Below, one piece after another: positions 18,137 through 26,708 of a stretch of 37,139 bases of DNA. A program made the translations under genes and the position numbers. Origin of the DNA: JARRRL01 sp037380725 (GTDB taxonomy: Bacteria; Pseudomonadota; Gammaproteobacteria; Pseudomonadales; JANQJO01); the NCBI GenBank assembly GCA_037380725.1, contig JARRRL010000072.1, positions 1 through 37,139 on the forward strand, read 5' to 3'. Position 1 is the first letter of the stretch. Every line of letters starts with the position of its first letter. The notes beneath the pieces are model-generated. The model had not been told where the DNA came from and ran no database searches. It saw only the letters and a list, made by a program, of their open reading frames with translations.

Positions 18137-18451
18137 CTACTGACCAATAGCTTCTTCGAAAATATCTGATTCCCCCTTCACCTGATTCTGTTCCTTCGCC
18201 AATTTCCACACTTTCTCTACAACCGAAGATGCCATGTCGATTGACTCTAGGAGCCGAACACATAAAACATAATCATCCTGCTTACAGCCTTTCTGCATCT
18301 TAGCTTTAATTTCCTTACGATAGCTTTCAAACTTCTCTGCTAGCTCATCCTTATATTTGCCATCCGCATCCACCAGCAGTTTGTATTCCTCCACCAGAGA
18401 GGCTGGTGCAGCGCCCTCTTCTGTAATACTTGATTGCACTTCTGAGGTCAT
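18137..18451 (-). CDS. yscE: YscE-like co-chaperone of the needle subunit
   Basis: A 104-residue acidic helical protein upstream of sctF, where yscE sits. YscE with YscG holds the needle subunit before export. Two helices are likely (YKLLVDADGKYKDELAEKFE and VVEKVWKLAKEQN). It is longer than YscE (66 residues) and has a Cys-containing middle (QKGCKQDDYVLCVRLLE). Sequence alone would not identify it; position does. RBS AAGGA precedes ATG 18451. Confidence 0.65.
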   Translation of the reverse strand: MTSEVQSSITEEGAAPASLVEEYKLLVDADGKYKDELAEKFESYRKEIKAKMQKGCKQDDYVLCVRLLESIDMASSVVEKVWKLAKEQNQVKGESDIFEEAIGQ

Positions 18452-19062
18452 AATGCTGGATCCTTATTCTACTAACGTTAACGCCAATGCGCTCAAACCG
18501 AAAACCTAGACTCGCTACAACATGATGGTGGGCAAAATAAAGCAGGCTATGGACTCACACTCCTAATCTCACCAACATTGACACCATTACACCATCTTCT
18601 GACGTCAGTTTCACTGCAAAAGAGTTATACGTTATTATCTCAACCGTTACTTTATGTGTGCATAATTCATATCAAATGGGTTCACACGCAGACAATTTCA
18701 CTTCCCACGACGCGCGCAAGATACACAAACTGACCCTTCGCCCTCGATTCTAAAGCGAAGAGATCGTAAATCCATATAACCTTAGGTTAGATATAAACAG
18801 AATCAGCACCTTGGAACCACGCATGAGACGCACCAATTCACGATCGATACCGGTAATCCATGAAAAGAAACTTTATGAAATGATCCGCNNNNNNNNNNNN
18901 NNNNNNNNNNNNNNNNNNNNNNNNNNNNNNNNNNNTGAAAAGGTTATAAAAAGCTTATAAGTAGGTAAATAAATATGAAAAAGACAGCGCTCGACTCGTT
19001 GGACTCCATCTCAAGGGATCACTGGCCCAACTTCTACAGGCCCAACTATACTGACCCAACTA
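18452..19062. other. Long spacer between sctD and yscE, containing an assembly gap
   Basis: About 610 bp, partly unknown because of 47 Ns at 18889-18935. No gene is supported in the readable part. It has an AACCTTAGGTT palindrome at 18778-18788 and a TGACGTCA palindrome near 18600. It probably carries a promoter for yscE-sctF-yscG, but no confident site can be named. Confidence 0.55.
18889..18935. other. Assembly gap (47 N)
   Basis: Run of Ns in the sctD-yscE spacer. Confidence 1.
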
Positions 19063-19080
19063 TTACTGACCCAACTTCAA
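19026..19080. repeat. 14-15-bp x4 tandem repeat over the sctD stop codon
   Basis: Units begin CCCAACT(A/T): CCCAACTTCTACAGG, CCCAACTATACTGA, CCCAACTATTACTGA and a partial CCCAACTTCAAG. The sctD stop (19063) lies inside the third unit. Confidence 0.9.
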
Positions 19081-20595
19081 GGGCATCACACGCTCGCCGA
19101 ATTGCCCTTGTAAAACGACACCTTCTTCACTGATTTCCTTCAGTTTATAACCATTATCCAGGTTAGAACCCTCGATGTACTTACGACCATCTTCCAGCAC
19201 GATGTATGGGACAGGCCCTGAGAAATTAATCGCCACGATCTTAATCCAGTTATTATCATCGATCAGCGTGACCAAGCGTGGTTGATTGCCAAAGCTTTTC
19301 TTGAAAGCATCTTCTAATATCTTCCATTTAGGCTCATTTTCAAAGCTCAAGGACGTACGCGCTAGAATCAAACCATCCGGAGACAGGTACAGTTTCACTT
19401 CACGATCCAAACCAGCACGCGTGATGCTCTTTTCCAGCTTTTGCAATCGACTGCCCGGGGTATCCACCTCATCTATCAGCGACAACAAACCCTCAATATC
19501 ACGCTCGATTACCACCTTGATTTTCAACCATCTATCCAGATTCTCAATGTAACCCTTGGCCACCAGGGTGCCATAACGGCGTCCTGCCGCCAAATCCACA
19601 CCATCAAAGGCAAACGCGTTCAGCAAGGAGTAACCGGCCTGCAGCATTTGTTCCACCACGTACACTTCAGACTGATAGCTGGCATTCATCTTGTCCAAAT
19701 CAGTGATTAAGGCCGCGCGTTCTTTGTCAGACGCGATGTAGCCCACCAAGCGCGGCTTGCCACCTGGAACCTCAGGTTCACGAATCTCAATTTTAAGCCC
19801 ACTGCGCGCAATGACATCTTTTATGACCTCTTCATTGGAAATGCGCTGTTGTTCACGCTGCACTTCCTCTTCTTTGTTGGCCTTCCACATGTTGTAGCCC
19901 ACAAACCCGCCAACACTCATGACCACAAAGAACAAGAGGACAAAAGCCAATTTTCCACGCCAATTACTTGATTTTTTTGGTTTTTCTTCTTCAGCCGGCC
20001 CGGCCAGTAACTCGTCAAAGTCAGACGCCATGGGCTCTTTCAAGGTCGATGCGCGGCTCGCGCTCGCCTTGATATTCGAAACCGTCTCATCAACAGGATC
20101 ATCCAGATGTTTATGCCTGTCGGACGTTTGCGCGTTCGCGCTTGGTGACGCGTCGCTGGCTTCGGGACCCGTCCGTCCTGGGTTATCCCCCGGTTCGTCT
20201 GCTCCCTCATCACTGGACTTTGACGCCTGCTCATCCGCCGTTTCAGTTGATTCGTCACGCACAGACAAATCGATTTCTGGCCATGCTTCCCCTTCTCGGC
20301 CTACAACGAAACAAAAATCACCCAAATAAATGGCGTCATACGGATTCAGGTCAAACTCAGCCTCCGTCTGTCGATGTCCGCCCACATAAACTGTTGGCGC
20401 CGGGGTCTCCAGCTGAAAGGTCACCCCCGACTCAGACACCACTAAGCGCCCTTCATTCTCGCGTAACGCAGGATCTTCAATATTGATATCATTATCAGCA
20501 CTGCTACCAAAAGTATATGTCCCCTGCTCCAGCGATAACTCTGAATCGCGGTAAAGGCCTTTGAGTACTTTCAGCAGATATCGCTGCGTCGCCAT
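19063..20595 (-). CDS. sctD: T3SS inner-ring protein SctD (YscD/PrgH family) with FHA domain
   Basis: A 510-residue single-pass membrane protein. Residues 1-110 form an FHA-like cytoplasmic domain (GTYTFGSSADNDINIEDPAL, as in YscD). A Ser/Asp/Glu-rich linker covers about 115-210, then one membrane helix (about 215-236, LAFVLLFFVVMSVGGFVGYN), then periplasmic ring-building domains to the end (VGYIASDKERAALITDLDKM; DEVDTPGSRLQKLEKSITRA). YscD is about 419 residues; the extra length is mainly the linker. It docks the SctK/SctQ platform inside and SctC outside. RBS GAAGAAGAGA precedes the ATG. The stop codon is inside a tandem repeat. Confidence 0.93.
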   Translation of the reverse strand: MATQRYLLKVLKGLYRDSELSLEQGTYTFGSSADNDINIEDPALRENEGRLVVSESGVTFQLETPAPTVYVGGHRQTEAEFDLNPYDAIYLGDFCFVVGREGEAWPEIDLSVRDESTETADEQASKSSDEGADEPGDNPGRTGPEASDASPSANAQTSDRHKHLDDPVDETVSNIKASASRASTLKEPMASDFDELLAGPAEEEKPKKSSNWRGKLAFVLLFFVVMSVGGFVGYNMWKANKEEEVQREQQRISNEEVIKDVIARSGLKIEIREPEVPGGKPRLVGYIASDKERAALITDLDKMNASYQSEVYVVEQMLQAGYSLLNAFAFDGVDLAAGRRYGTLVAKGYIENLDRWLKIKVVIERDIEGLLSLIDEVDTPGSRLQKLEKSITRAGLDREVKLYLSPDGLILARTSLSFENEPKWKILEDAFKKSFGNQPRLVTLIDDNNWIKIVAINFSGPVPYIVLEDGRKYIEGSNLDNGYKLKEISEEGVVLQGQFGERVMPLKLGQ

Positions 20596-20667
20596 TGACG
20601 TTCTCTTCTTCTTTTAATAAATCATGATCTCAAACTCAAAAAAGCACCATCATGCTGATTTGGCACG

Positions 20668-22491
20668 CTAATCGTAAATGACAAAATCGGGTCGCTGATA
20701 GTCGACATTCTGAAAATTCTCATGCTGCTCAAACACACGACGAAGAGGCTCAGCACGATCGTAATATTCTAATTCATTGACAATTTTTGGAGAAATCATG
20801 AACATTCTGGCGTTTTTACGCCGATCTTTGGATTCCGTTTTGAACAAAGCGCCCAGTATTGGGATATCCCCAAATATAGGTACTTTCTGTTTGCTGCTGG
20901 AACGCTGATCCAAGAAAAATCCGCCCACCAAAAGGCTGTTGCTCTCTTCAATGACGGCTTGCGTTGTGATCGTGCTCTTTGTAACGGTCGGAATGTTATC
21001 CACTTCTGTCGCGTTATTGGTGTCCGCGATGTCTTGACCATCCTCAATGCTCACATTCAGCATAATCTTACGCGTTCTACCTTCACGAATAATACGCGGT
21101 GTCACGCGCAGTACAGATCCCACCGAGACCGGCACCAAATCCACCTCATTTTCCCCTTCCAAACGCACATAGAAGGTTGTGGTATTGTCAATGATCGCTT
21201 CCTGATTATTCATCGTAATAACAGAAGGCTTTGACAACACCTGGCCCTCACCGTTTTGCGACAATGCTCGAATACGGCCAAGAAAATAACTGCCATTGTT
21301 CTGCAGAATAGTTGAAATGTTATCAAAATCTGGTGAAATCGCCAAACCACCCGTACTGCCATTTTCGCGGGCGCTCGTTGTCGCGCGATTGAAATCACCC
21401 ACACCAAACGTGCCATTCTTATCGTGGTACTGCCAATCCACGCCCAGTTCGTCAATGTGGTCAGTACTGACCTCCACAATAGACACTTCAATCTCAATTT
21501 GATCGATGGGCTTGTCCAGTGAGGTAATCAACTCCTCATACATGGGCATACGTTCCATCAAATCGTGAACAATAATGGTATTGTTCTGCGCGTTCGCCTC
21601 AATATTTGCCAGCGATCCCTCTTGCGCCGCGTTCTCTTCCGCCGCGTCCAGCAATCCGCCTCCTCGCTTGTTTTTGCGCTTGCTCGATAAACCCGACCCC
21701 AGCAAGCCATCATCAGGGCCAGAGTCTTTTTCAATTTGATCGACGTCATCAGAATTGAACGCTATTTTGGTGTTCTTACCCAATATACGCTGCAACATGC
21801 TGGCGACGCCCGGCACCAAAATTTGATCCCCGCGATGCACCACAGTCCGATCCGCCGCACTGGCATAACGCAATGGAAACACACGAACCGTATAAACAGA
21901 CGTTTTTCGATAACGACGCTCCAACAGCGTGGAGACTTCTCGAACCAATTGGATGTAACGGGGTGGACCAGAGATATAAATGATGCTCTGCTCCTCCATC
22001 ATTTTCCAATTGAAACGCGAATCATACACACCCAGTTTTCTCAAGGTAGAACGTAAGTTCTCCGCACGCGCTCCCTCCAGTTGAAACAGCTCGGTAATCA
22101 TTTCATCCGCGTGATAAACATAGAGAATGTGACCATCGTAGTACCACACAATTTGATACAGCGTGGACAGTTTTGTGAGAAACGCTTCCGCGGTCAGCCC
22201 TTTAAAATGGCCATTGACACGCTCAATCACGCCACTTCGAACACGCTCACTGGCGACCAAGGGAACATTAATCGTCGAAGAGAAGTCCATCAACAAGGTC
22301 ACTAAATCTTCGTCCTGCACAAAGCGCTCGTATCGCTTTGTTTTCCACTCGGACGACGTCGCCCAAGCGTCAGACGTATCAACCGCGATAAAACCAGCCA
22401 ACAATAGCAAAACGCACGCACAGCGACACATTCCGCTAAACGCTTTTCGCAATGAACAGCCTTTGCCTAATCGACGGCTTATTTGGGCCAC
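20668..22491 (-). CDS. sctC: T3SS outer-membrane secretin SctC (YscC family)
   Basis: A 607-residue exported protein. The signal peptide has a basic start and the core CACVLLLLAGFIAV, cleaved near DAWA. N-terminal ring domains follow (FKGLTAEAFLTKLSTLYQIV; IIYISGPPRYIQLVREVSTL), then the N2-type domain (NNTIIVHDLMERMPMYEELI) and the secretin barrel (IEVSIVEVSTDHIDELGVDW; GQVLSKPSVITMNNQEA; VPIFGDIPILGALFKTES). A charged insert near 255-295 (SSKRKNKRGGG) interrupts the middle domain. It forms the outer-membrane pore. GTG start with AGGGGA upstream. sctD starts about 70 bp downstream, likely in the same transcript. Confidence 0.96.
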   Translation of the reverse strand: MAQISRRLGKGCSLRKAFSGMCRCACVLLLLAGFIAVDTSDAWATSSEWKTKRYERFVQDEDLVTLLMDFSSTINVPLVASERVRSGVIERVNGHFKGLTAEAFLTKLSTLYQIVWYYDGHILYVYHADEMITELFQLEGARAENLRSTLRKLGVYDSRFNWKMMEEQSIIYISGPPRYIQLVREVSTLLERRYRKTSVYTVRVFPLRYASAADRTVVHRGDQILVPGVASMLQRILGKNTKIAFNSDDVDQIEKDSGPDDGLLGSGLSSKRKNKRGGGLLDAAEENAAQEGSLANIEANAQNNTIIVHDLMERMPMYEELITSLDKPIDQIEIEVSIVEVSTDHIDELGVDWQYHDKNGTFGVGDFNRATTSARENGSTGGLAISPDFDNISTILQNNGSYFLGRIRALSQNGEGQVLSKPSVITMNNQEAIIDNTTTFYVRLEGENEVDLVPVSVGSVLRVTPRIIREGRTRKIMLNVSIEDGQDIADTNNATEVDNIPTVTKSTITTQAVIEESNSLLVGGFFLDQRSSSKQKVPIFGDIPILGALFKTESKDRRKNARMFMISPKIVNELEYYDRAEPLRRVFEQHENFQNVDYQRPDFVIYD

Positions 22492-22804
22492 AGGAATTCC
22501 CCTGTTCTCTCAGCCCCTTTCAGGGCGCTTTTATCTTTATTAGATATCGTTTTATTTTCTGTTTTTACTCTGATCGGCGACTCAAATCACAGTCGTTCAT
22601 GCGTCTTCACACATTCACACACGCATGGACTCAACAGCAGCAAACACTTTTTAGCATAAAAAACAACAGCTCCATTACGAGAAAATACTTTTACCAAACA
22701 CAAATCACCTTGTTTAGTCACTGTGTAAAGTAAATAGCCGCGCTATTGAAACACTCCTAACGACGAAAGCAAATACATCAAAGTGACTTTTCAACGTCAA
22801 TTTT
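22492..22804. other. Spacer upstream of sctC
   Basis: AT-rich and without a supportable gene. It may hold a separate sctC promoter. No clear operator seen. Confidence 0.5.
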
Positions 22805-23029
22805 TCAGTCATCGGGTATACTGTTACCGAACGGTAACACTAAAAACACCGAATAAGCCTTAACCGCTCTCAACATACTGTCAGCGCTGCACAACACAGG
22901 CTGATGGCATCGCCGGATTTCGGCTGGCGTCAATGTTGAAAAAAGCAATCCCGATGGCTCAGCCAAACTCAAACACAGCCTGCCTGGCAAATAGATAGAT
23001 AAATTAGAGTTTACGCTGACACTACTCAT
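22805..23029 (-). CDS. Possible small protein between the YscB-like gene and sctC
   Basis: A 74-residue frame on the T3SS strand, 36 bp after the YscB-like gene. It starts MSSVSVNSNLSIYLPGRLCL, has normal-looking composition and no signal peptide. No good ribosome binding site is visible. I do not recognise it. It may be a real small T3SS gene or chance. Confidence 0.35.
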   Translation of the reverse strand: MSSVSVNSNLSIYLPGRLCLSLAEPSGLLFSTLTPAEIRRCHQPVLCSADSMLRAVKAYSVFLVLPFGNSIPDD

Positions 23030-23065
23030 TTCGATACCAAATCTTACGACTAATCGATCGCCTCA

Positions 23066-23479
23066 TTAAAGAACGTTATTGTAATGATCAACACTCAATA
23101 AGAAGCGATCCAGCGCATGTTCAAGATCCAGAATCGACAATGAATTCAATGGAAATTTCTGGTGCACGACAATACGATTCGACGATTGATCCACGCTGAC
23201 GATTGAGCCAAAATGCCAAGCACCCGAACCACAGGCCAGCAATAATTCTTTGTATTTTATTTGTTTTTCTTCACGCGAGGCTGGAATTTCTCCCAGCGAT
23301 GTGAACAGCAAAAGCTCATTTTTGCGCTGCTGAAACAGAATGCGTCGGTCATCGGAAAACAGTTCAAAAGACTGATCCGATTGTTGAGAAGATGTATCAG
23401 TTGTCGTGCGCTGGGTATCGAAAGGAAACTCAATATCTAGACGATCGCAGAGGCCCTGTATTAACTGCTTGAACCGCAT
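23066..23479 (-). CDS. YscB-like / CesT-fold type III secretion chaperone
   Basis: A 137-residue acidic protein, the same length as Yersinia YscB and in the same place (before yscC). YscB with SycN chaperones the gatekeeper YopN. The sequence has the class I chaperone plan: an N-terminal helix (MRFKQLIQGLCDRLDIEF), strands (RRILFQQRKNELLLFTSLGE), a middle helix and a long C-terminal helix (LDLEHALDRFLLSVDHYNNV). Substrate unknown; no SycN or gatekeeper gene is in the window. AAAGGGGA precedes the ATG. It is the first gene of the T3SS block. Confidence 0.7.
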   Translation of the reverse strand: MRFKQLIQGLCDRLDIEFPFDTQRTTTDTSSQQSDQSFELFSDDRRILFQQRKNELLLFTSLGEIPASREEKQIKYKELLLACGSGAWHFGSIVSVDQSSNRIVVHQKFPLNSLSILDLEHALDRFLLSVDHYNNVL

Positions 23480-23497
23480 TGCGGATCCCCTTTAATG

Positions 23498-23508
23498 TGT
23501 ACAGTACA
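23498..23508. promoter_or_regulatory. TGTAC-A-GTACA palindrome, candidate operator near the YscB-like gene
   Basis: Perfect 11-bp palindrome just upstream of the ribosome binding site, preceded by CTTTAAT. The same CTTTAAT + TGTACA combination recurs near 23607-23620. Confidence 0.45.
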
Positions 23509-23601
23509 TCGGAACACGGCAGTATGGTAAGAAAAATGAACTCCATAAAGAATATATCTTTAGTTATACAAGGGTATTTTTTACCCAACATTGACTCGAA
23601 A

Positions 23602-23619
23602 GTACACTTTAATCTGTAC
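23602..23619. promoter_or_regulatory. GTACA-N8-TGTAC dyad, candidate operator
   Basis: Second site sharing CTTTAAT and TGTACA with the palindrome at 23498. The arms are perfect inverted copies. Confidence 0.45.
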
Positions 23620-23749
23620 AAGATTTGTTTCGAATCCGCTCAGGTTCTCCACTTCAGCATAAGCTTAGACAAACAATAAGTTACCATATTGATTCCCTGA
23701 TTGACTGCCCACGCGCACTGGCTTAACGTCGGGTACACAGCAACGGCCC

Positions 23750-23759
23750 CCTCATCCGC
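23750..23759 (-). promoter_or_regulatory. MalT-box-like site
   Basis: Minus-strand GCGGATGAGG differs at one of ten positions from the MalT box GGGGA(T/G)GAGG. It sits between the T3SS block and a MalT-like gene. A single site could occur by chance. Confidence 0.3.
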
Positions 23760-23810
23760 GCTACGCATCACACGAGGGGTAACTCATTAATCGGAATATC
23801 AGAAACGATT

Positions 23811-26702
23811 ATGACTGTCACGATTCTACCACAACAACTTGTACATTACTTAAACAGCTCATCCACCGCTGGCTTTGTCTACCTGTCCAGCCTTCGGCTG
23901 ACCGGCAAAAGCACCCTGGTAACGGAGTGGGCCCTGCGCACACAACAAACGTATCTGAAAATCGACTGCGCACACCAAACACCAAACGCTGCCGACCTGA
24001 AAGAGATGGAAACCACCATTGCCAATTTCATACCCCAAACCGCTTTGCAGGAGTCAACCACCAGCAGCAGCCCCACCGACAAGCCCTTGCCTGAAACATC
24101 CGACCTCTCAGTGCATGAAGCGAATCTGAACAAAAACAGCCTACACACCCGACGCGGACAATCGGGCATTACCTACGAACAAAAGCAATGCGAGTCCAGC
24201 ATCGGTGCTCGCTCTGTAGTCATATTTGATCATGTGCCCTTCCATACAGATGAACACGTCAGCGGGTGGCTCGCCAGTCTCATCCAGCGCCACGAAGAAC
24301 ACACACTTTATATTTTAATCAGCGATCGGCACATCCCGCCCACACTGCTGCAACTGGCTTTTGAACGCCGAGGCTTACTGTTGGACACCTCACACATTCG
24401 TTTACAAACCGAGGATCTACTCGCTGCGTACCCATTGAATCAATGGGGCATACCGATCAGTACCTTGGCCGATTTAGCTGAAAGCAGTGGTGGCCACAAC
24501 CTGGTGCTGCTCGCACAATTGGCGCAACAGCACCACCACCTCAATCAGCACATCGTGTGCCCCGAAGGTCGTACGTGGGAACAAGTAACGTTTGAAGGCT
24601 TAACGCACGACGAGTGCATGGCGGTACGACTACTGGAAATGCTGGGTTGGGCGCTGCCGACCGTCTTGAAACTGCTGTCACCCGAATTAAATATTCAAAC
24701 GTTTCTAAACCACTTGAGGGACCGAGCATGGCTTGAGGAACGTCAGCACGGGGGTCACCTGCTGCTGCGACTCACGCCGCCATTGGCGGCAGCGCTTCGT
24801 TATTTTTCACCAAACACTGATGGAGCACAAAATAAAAAAGCGTCTCTCCAGCCCAAAGACCTCATCACCATCCAAATCTTAAACCGACAACACATGCCGC
24901 CCAGCCTGACGCTCTCCACCTGGCTGAACGTGGGTGAAACAACCATTATGCGTGTGTTTTTACAGGATCTCAGTCTCAATAACCGTTTGACCGCTCTCGC
25001 CACGCACGCCCCCTTGTCTAATCTGGATCGGCTACCCGATGCACTAATACTGCAACACCCCATCTTGGTAAAAACACTGTATGTTCGTGCTATTAACAGC
25101 GGCATGAGCCACTACATTGAACGCAATCGCACACGCTGGGAGGCGTACACACACCTCACGCACGAGCCAGCCGCTCACGCAGACGCATCCAATACCGCCG
25201 CAGCTGAGACGTCCTCCTATGAACAACAACAGCCTGAAAAACAAGAACAGCCTGAAAAACAAGAGATAGCCGAAACACAGACCCTTGAAGCGCCCGGCGC
25301 TGAAACAGCCCACATTACAGCGCCATCAAAGACAGCGCCATCGAAGGTCCCAGCAAGCTCGCCCATTGCAAGCCCTACTATTGACACAGAACAACACCTG
25401 ATTGAAACCATACACCGCGCCTTGTCGACACCAGCCATTCCTGACGGCGCAGCTCAGGCGCCGACAATGAGCTTACCCAGCTGGATCGAAACCAATAGCC
25501 GACTGATACTGGCGCACACCATTGCTCAACTCGAACACAAACCTCCTACGCAAACCGTATTGGCGCAATTGGAAAAAATTGCGATAAAAGCCGCGCACGA
25601 ACACGATGCGGATACGCTGTTGCACGCCCTCAAACACTTGAAGTTGCTAACACTTCGCTTTGGGTATATTGACCACTATTTAAAAGCCAATCGCTACCTG
25701 ACTGATTGGGTTAAACAACACGATCACAGCGATCCGACTTTATCGGAAAAATTAATGATCATCCAGGGACCCTATTTACGCTTGAGCGAACGCCCCCGTT
25801 CTCAGGATCGTTTCAACGAATTGACAGACTACGCGTTCCATTTCTCGCAACCGGACGCAGGCCTGCTTTATTGCCACAATCTCAATCACGCCTTGCATCA
25901 CGCGTGGGCCGAACAATGGCCCAACGCGCTGGGCTTTCTGGAACGTACCGCACTCTATTTCCAGGAAATTACGGAACCACTGCGCCAATACCTCATCAAC
26001 CCCAGTTTATTGCGCCACCTCATCGAACTGTCGCTATCAGCGGACGACACAACAAACCCTGCTGCAAATCAAGCGTTGGATACGCGCCACGACGAAGCAC
26101 ACAGCGTCTATGACACACCGTTTTTACATCTCATCGACGGCTTGATCCACTTTCAACACGAGTCGTTCATCTCAACAGAAACGAGTTTTGAACAAGCCAC
26201 ACTCAGCGCGACCCAATTAAACAGTGAAACAGACCTGATGTTTTGTTCAATTTTATGCGCCCGTTTTTACCTCCACCGCCATAACGAACAACGCGCTCTC
26301 GACGCGTTCAAACAGGCATTGGATTACTTGGACAACGGCGGACTGCTGTTTCCCTTCCGGCTATTGGGTCACACGCTCAAGCCCTTGTTGGAATTAGCTA
26401 ACCAACACCGCATAGCCCAGGCTGAACACATCACACGCTGTCGGCGCGCCTTTCCCATTCTGTTTCAGGATGATAACGAAACACCGACAATCAACGCATT
26501 ACTGAGTAAACGCGAATTTGAAATTCTGCAGTACATGAGTGAGGGAAAATCCAACGATGAGATTTCCAAACTGTTGCATCGCTCCATTGGCACCGTGAAA
26601 CTGCACGCTCACAATATATATAAAAAATTGAAAGTGAAAAATCGCGTGGAAGCCATCAATTTATACAAACAATCTGAACTGATGGAGGGCGACGCGTGTT
26701 GA
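23811..26702 (+). CDS. MalT/LAL-type LuxR-family transcriptional regulator, divergent from T3SS
   Basis: A 963-residue protein with the plan of MalT and LAL regulators. Residues about 27-36 hold a P-loop-like SLRLTGKST (Ser in place of the first Gly). SVVIFDHV near 137 is the Walker B region, and a winged-helix-like part follows. Residues about 435-530 are a Gln/Glu/Ala/Pro-rich low-complexity insert with repeats (QPEKQE twice, APSK twice). Helical TPR-like segments cover about 560-880. The C-terminus is a LuxR helix-turn-helix (LSKREFEILQYMSEGKSNDE, then SIGTVKLHAHNIYKKLKVKN). Such proteins usually need ATP and an inducer to activate transcription. Its position makes it the best candidate T3SS regulator in the window; that is inference. 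Confidence 0.85.
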   Translation: MTVTILPQQLVHYLNSSSTAGFVYLSSLRLTGKSTLVTEWALRTQQTYLKIDCAHQTPNAADLKEMETTIANFIPQTALQESTTSSSPTDKPLPETSDLSVHEANLNKNSLHTRRGQSGITYEQKQCESSIGARSVVIFDHVPFHTDEHVSGWLASLIQRHEEHTLYILISDRHIPPTLLQLAFERRGLLLDTSHIRLQTEDLLAAYPLNQWGIPISTLADLAESSGGHNLVLLAQLAQQHHHLNQHIVCPEGRTWEQVTFEGLTHDECMAVRLLEMLGWALPTVLKLLSPELNIQTFLNHLRDRAWLEERQHGGHLLLRLTPPLAAALRYFSPNTDGAQNKKASLQPKDLITIQILNRQHMPPSLTLSTWLNVGETTIMRVFLQDLSLNNRLTALATHAPLSNLDRLPDALILQHPILVKTLYVRAINSGMSHYIERNRTRWEAYTHLTHEPAAHADASNTAAAETSSYEQQQPEKQEQPEKQEIAETQTLEAPGAETAHITAPSKTAPSKVPASSPIASPTIDTEQHLIETIHRALSTPAIPDGAAQAPTMSLPSWIETNSRLILAHTIAQLEHKPPTQTVLAQLEKIAIKAAHEHDADTLLHALKHLKLLTLRFGYIDHYLKANRYLTDWVKQHDHSDPTLSEKLMIIQGPYLRLSERPRSQDRFNELTDYAFHFSQPDAGLLYCHNLNHALHHAWAEQWPNALGFLERTALYFQEITEPLRQYLINPSLLRHLIELSLSADDTTNPAANQALDTRHDEAHSVYDTPFLHLIDGLIHFQHESFISTETSFEQATLSATQLNSETDLMFCSILCARFYLHRHNEQRALDAFKQALDYLDNGGLLFPFRLLGHTLKPLLELANQHRIAQAEHITRCRRAFPILFQDDNETPTINALLSKREFEILQYMSEGKSNDEISKLLHRSIGTVKLHAHNIYKKLKVKNRVEAINLYKQSELMEGDAC
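25230..25265. repeat. 18-bp x2 duplication in the regulator gene
   Basis: CAGCCTGAAAAACAAGAA and CAGCCTGAAAAACAAGAG, coding QPEKQE twice. A second in-frame pair of 15 bp (ACAGCGCCATCAAAG) is at 25317-25346. Confidence 0.95.
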
Positions 26703-26708
26703 CCCAAA

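Larger units (their letters stand above)
23480..23810. promoter_or_regulatory. Divergent control region between T3SS block and MalT-like regulator
   Basis: A 330-bp AT-rich gap that must drive the regulator (plus) and the T3SS block (minus). It contains a GTACA-based dyad pair, a GGGTA-TTTTT-TACCC palindrome (23572-23586) and a MalT-box-like site (23750-23759). No gene fits here. Confidence 0.6.

Noticed and set aside
18690..18780. 25-residue minus-strand frame (MDLRSLRFRIEGEGS...) as a YscA-like peptide
   Set aside because: Too short and without other support; wrong position for yscA.
23821..23920. Broken P-loop in the MalT-like regulator as evidence of inactivity
   Set aside because: Only the first Gly of the motif is changed (Ser), and MalT itself has a non-Gly residue there; the GKST core is intact.
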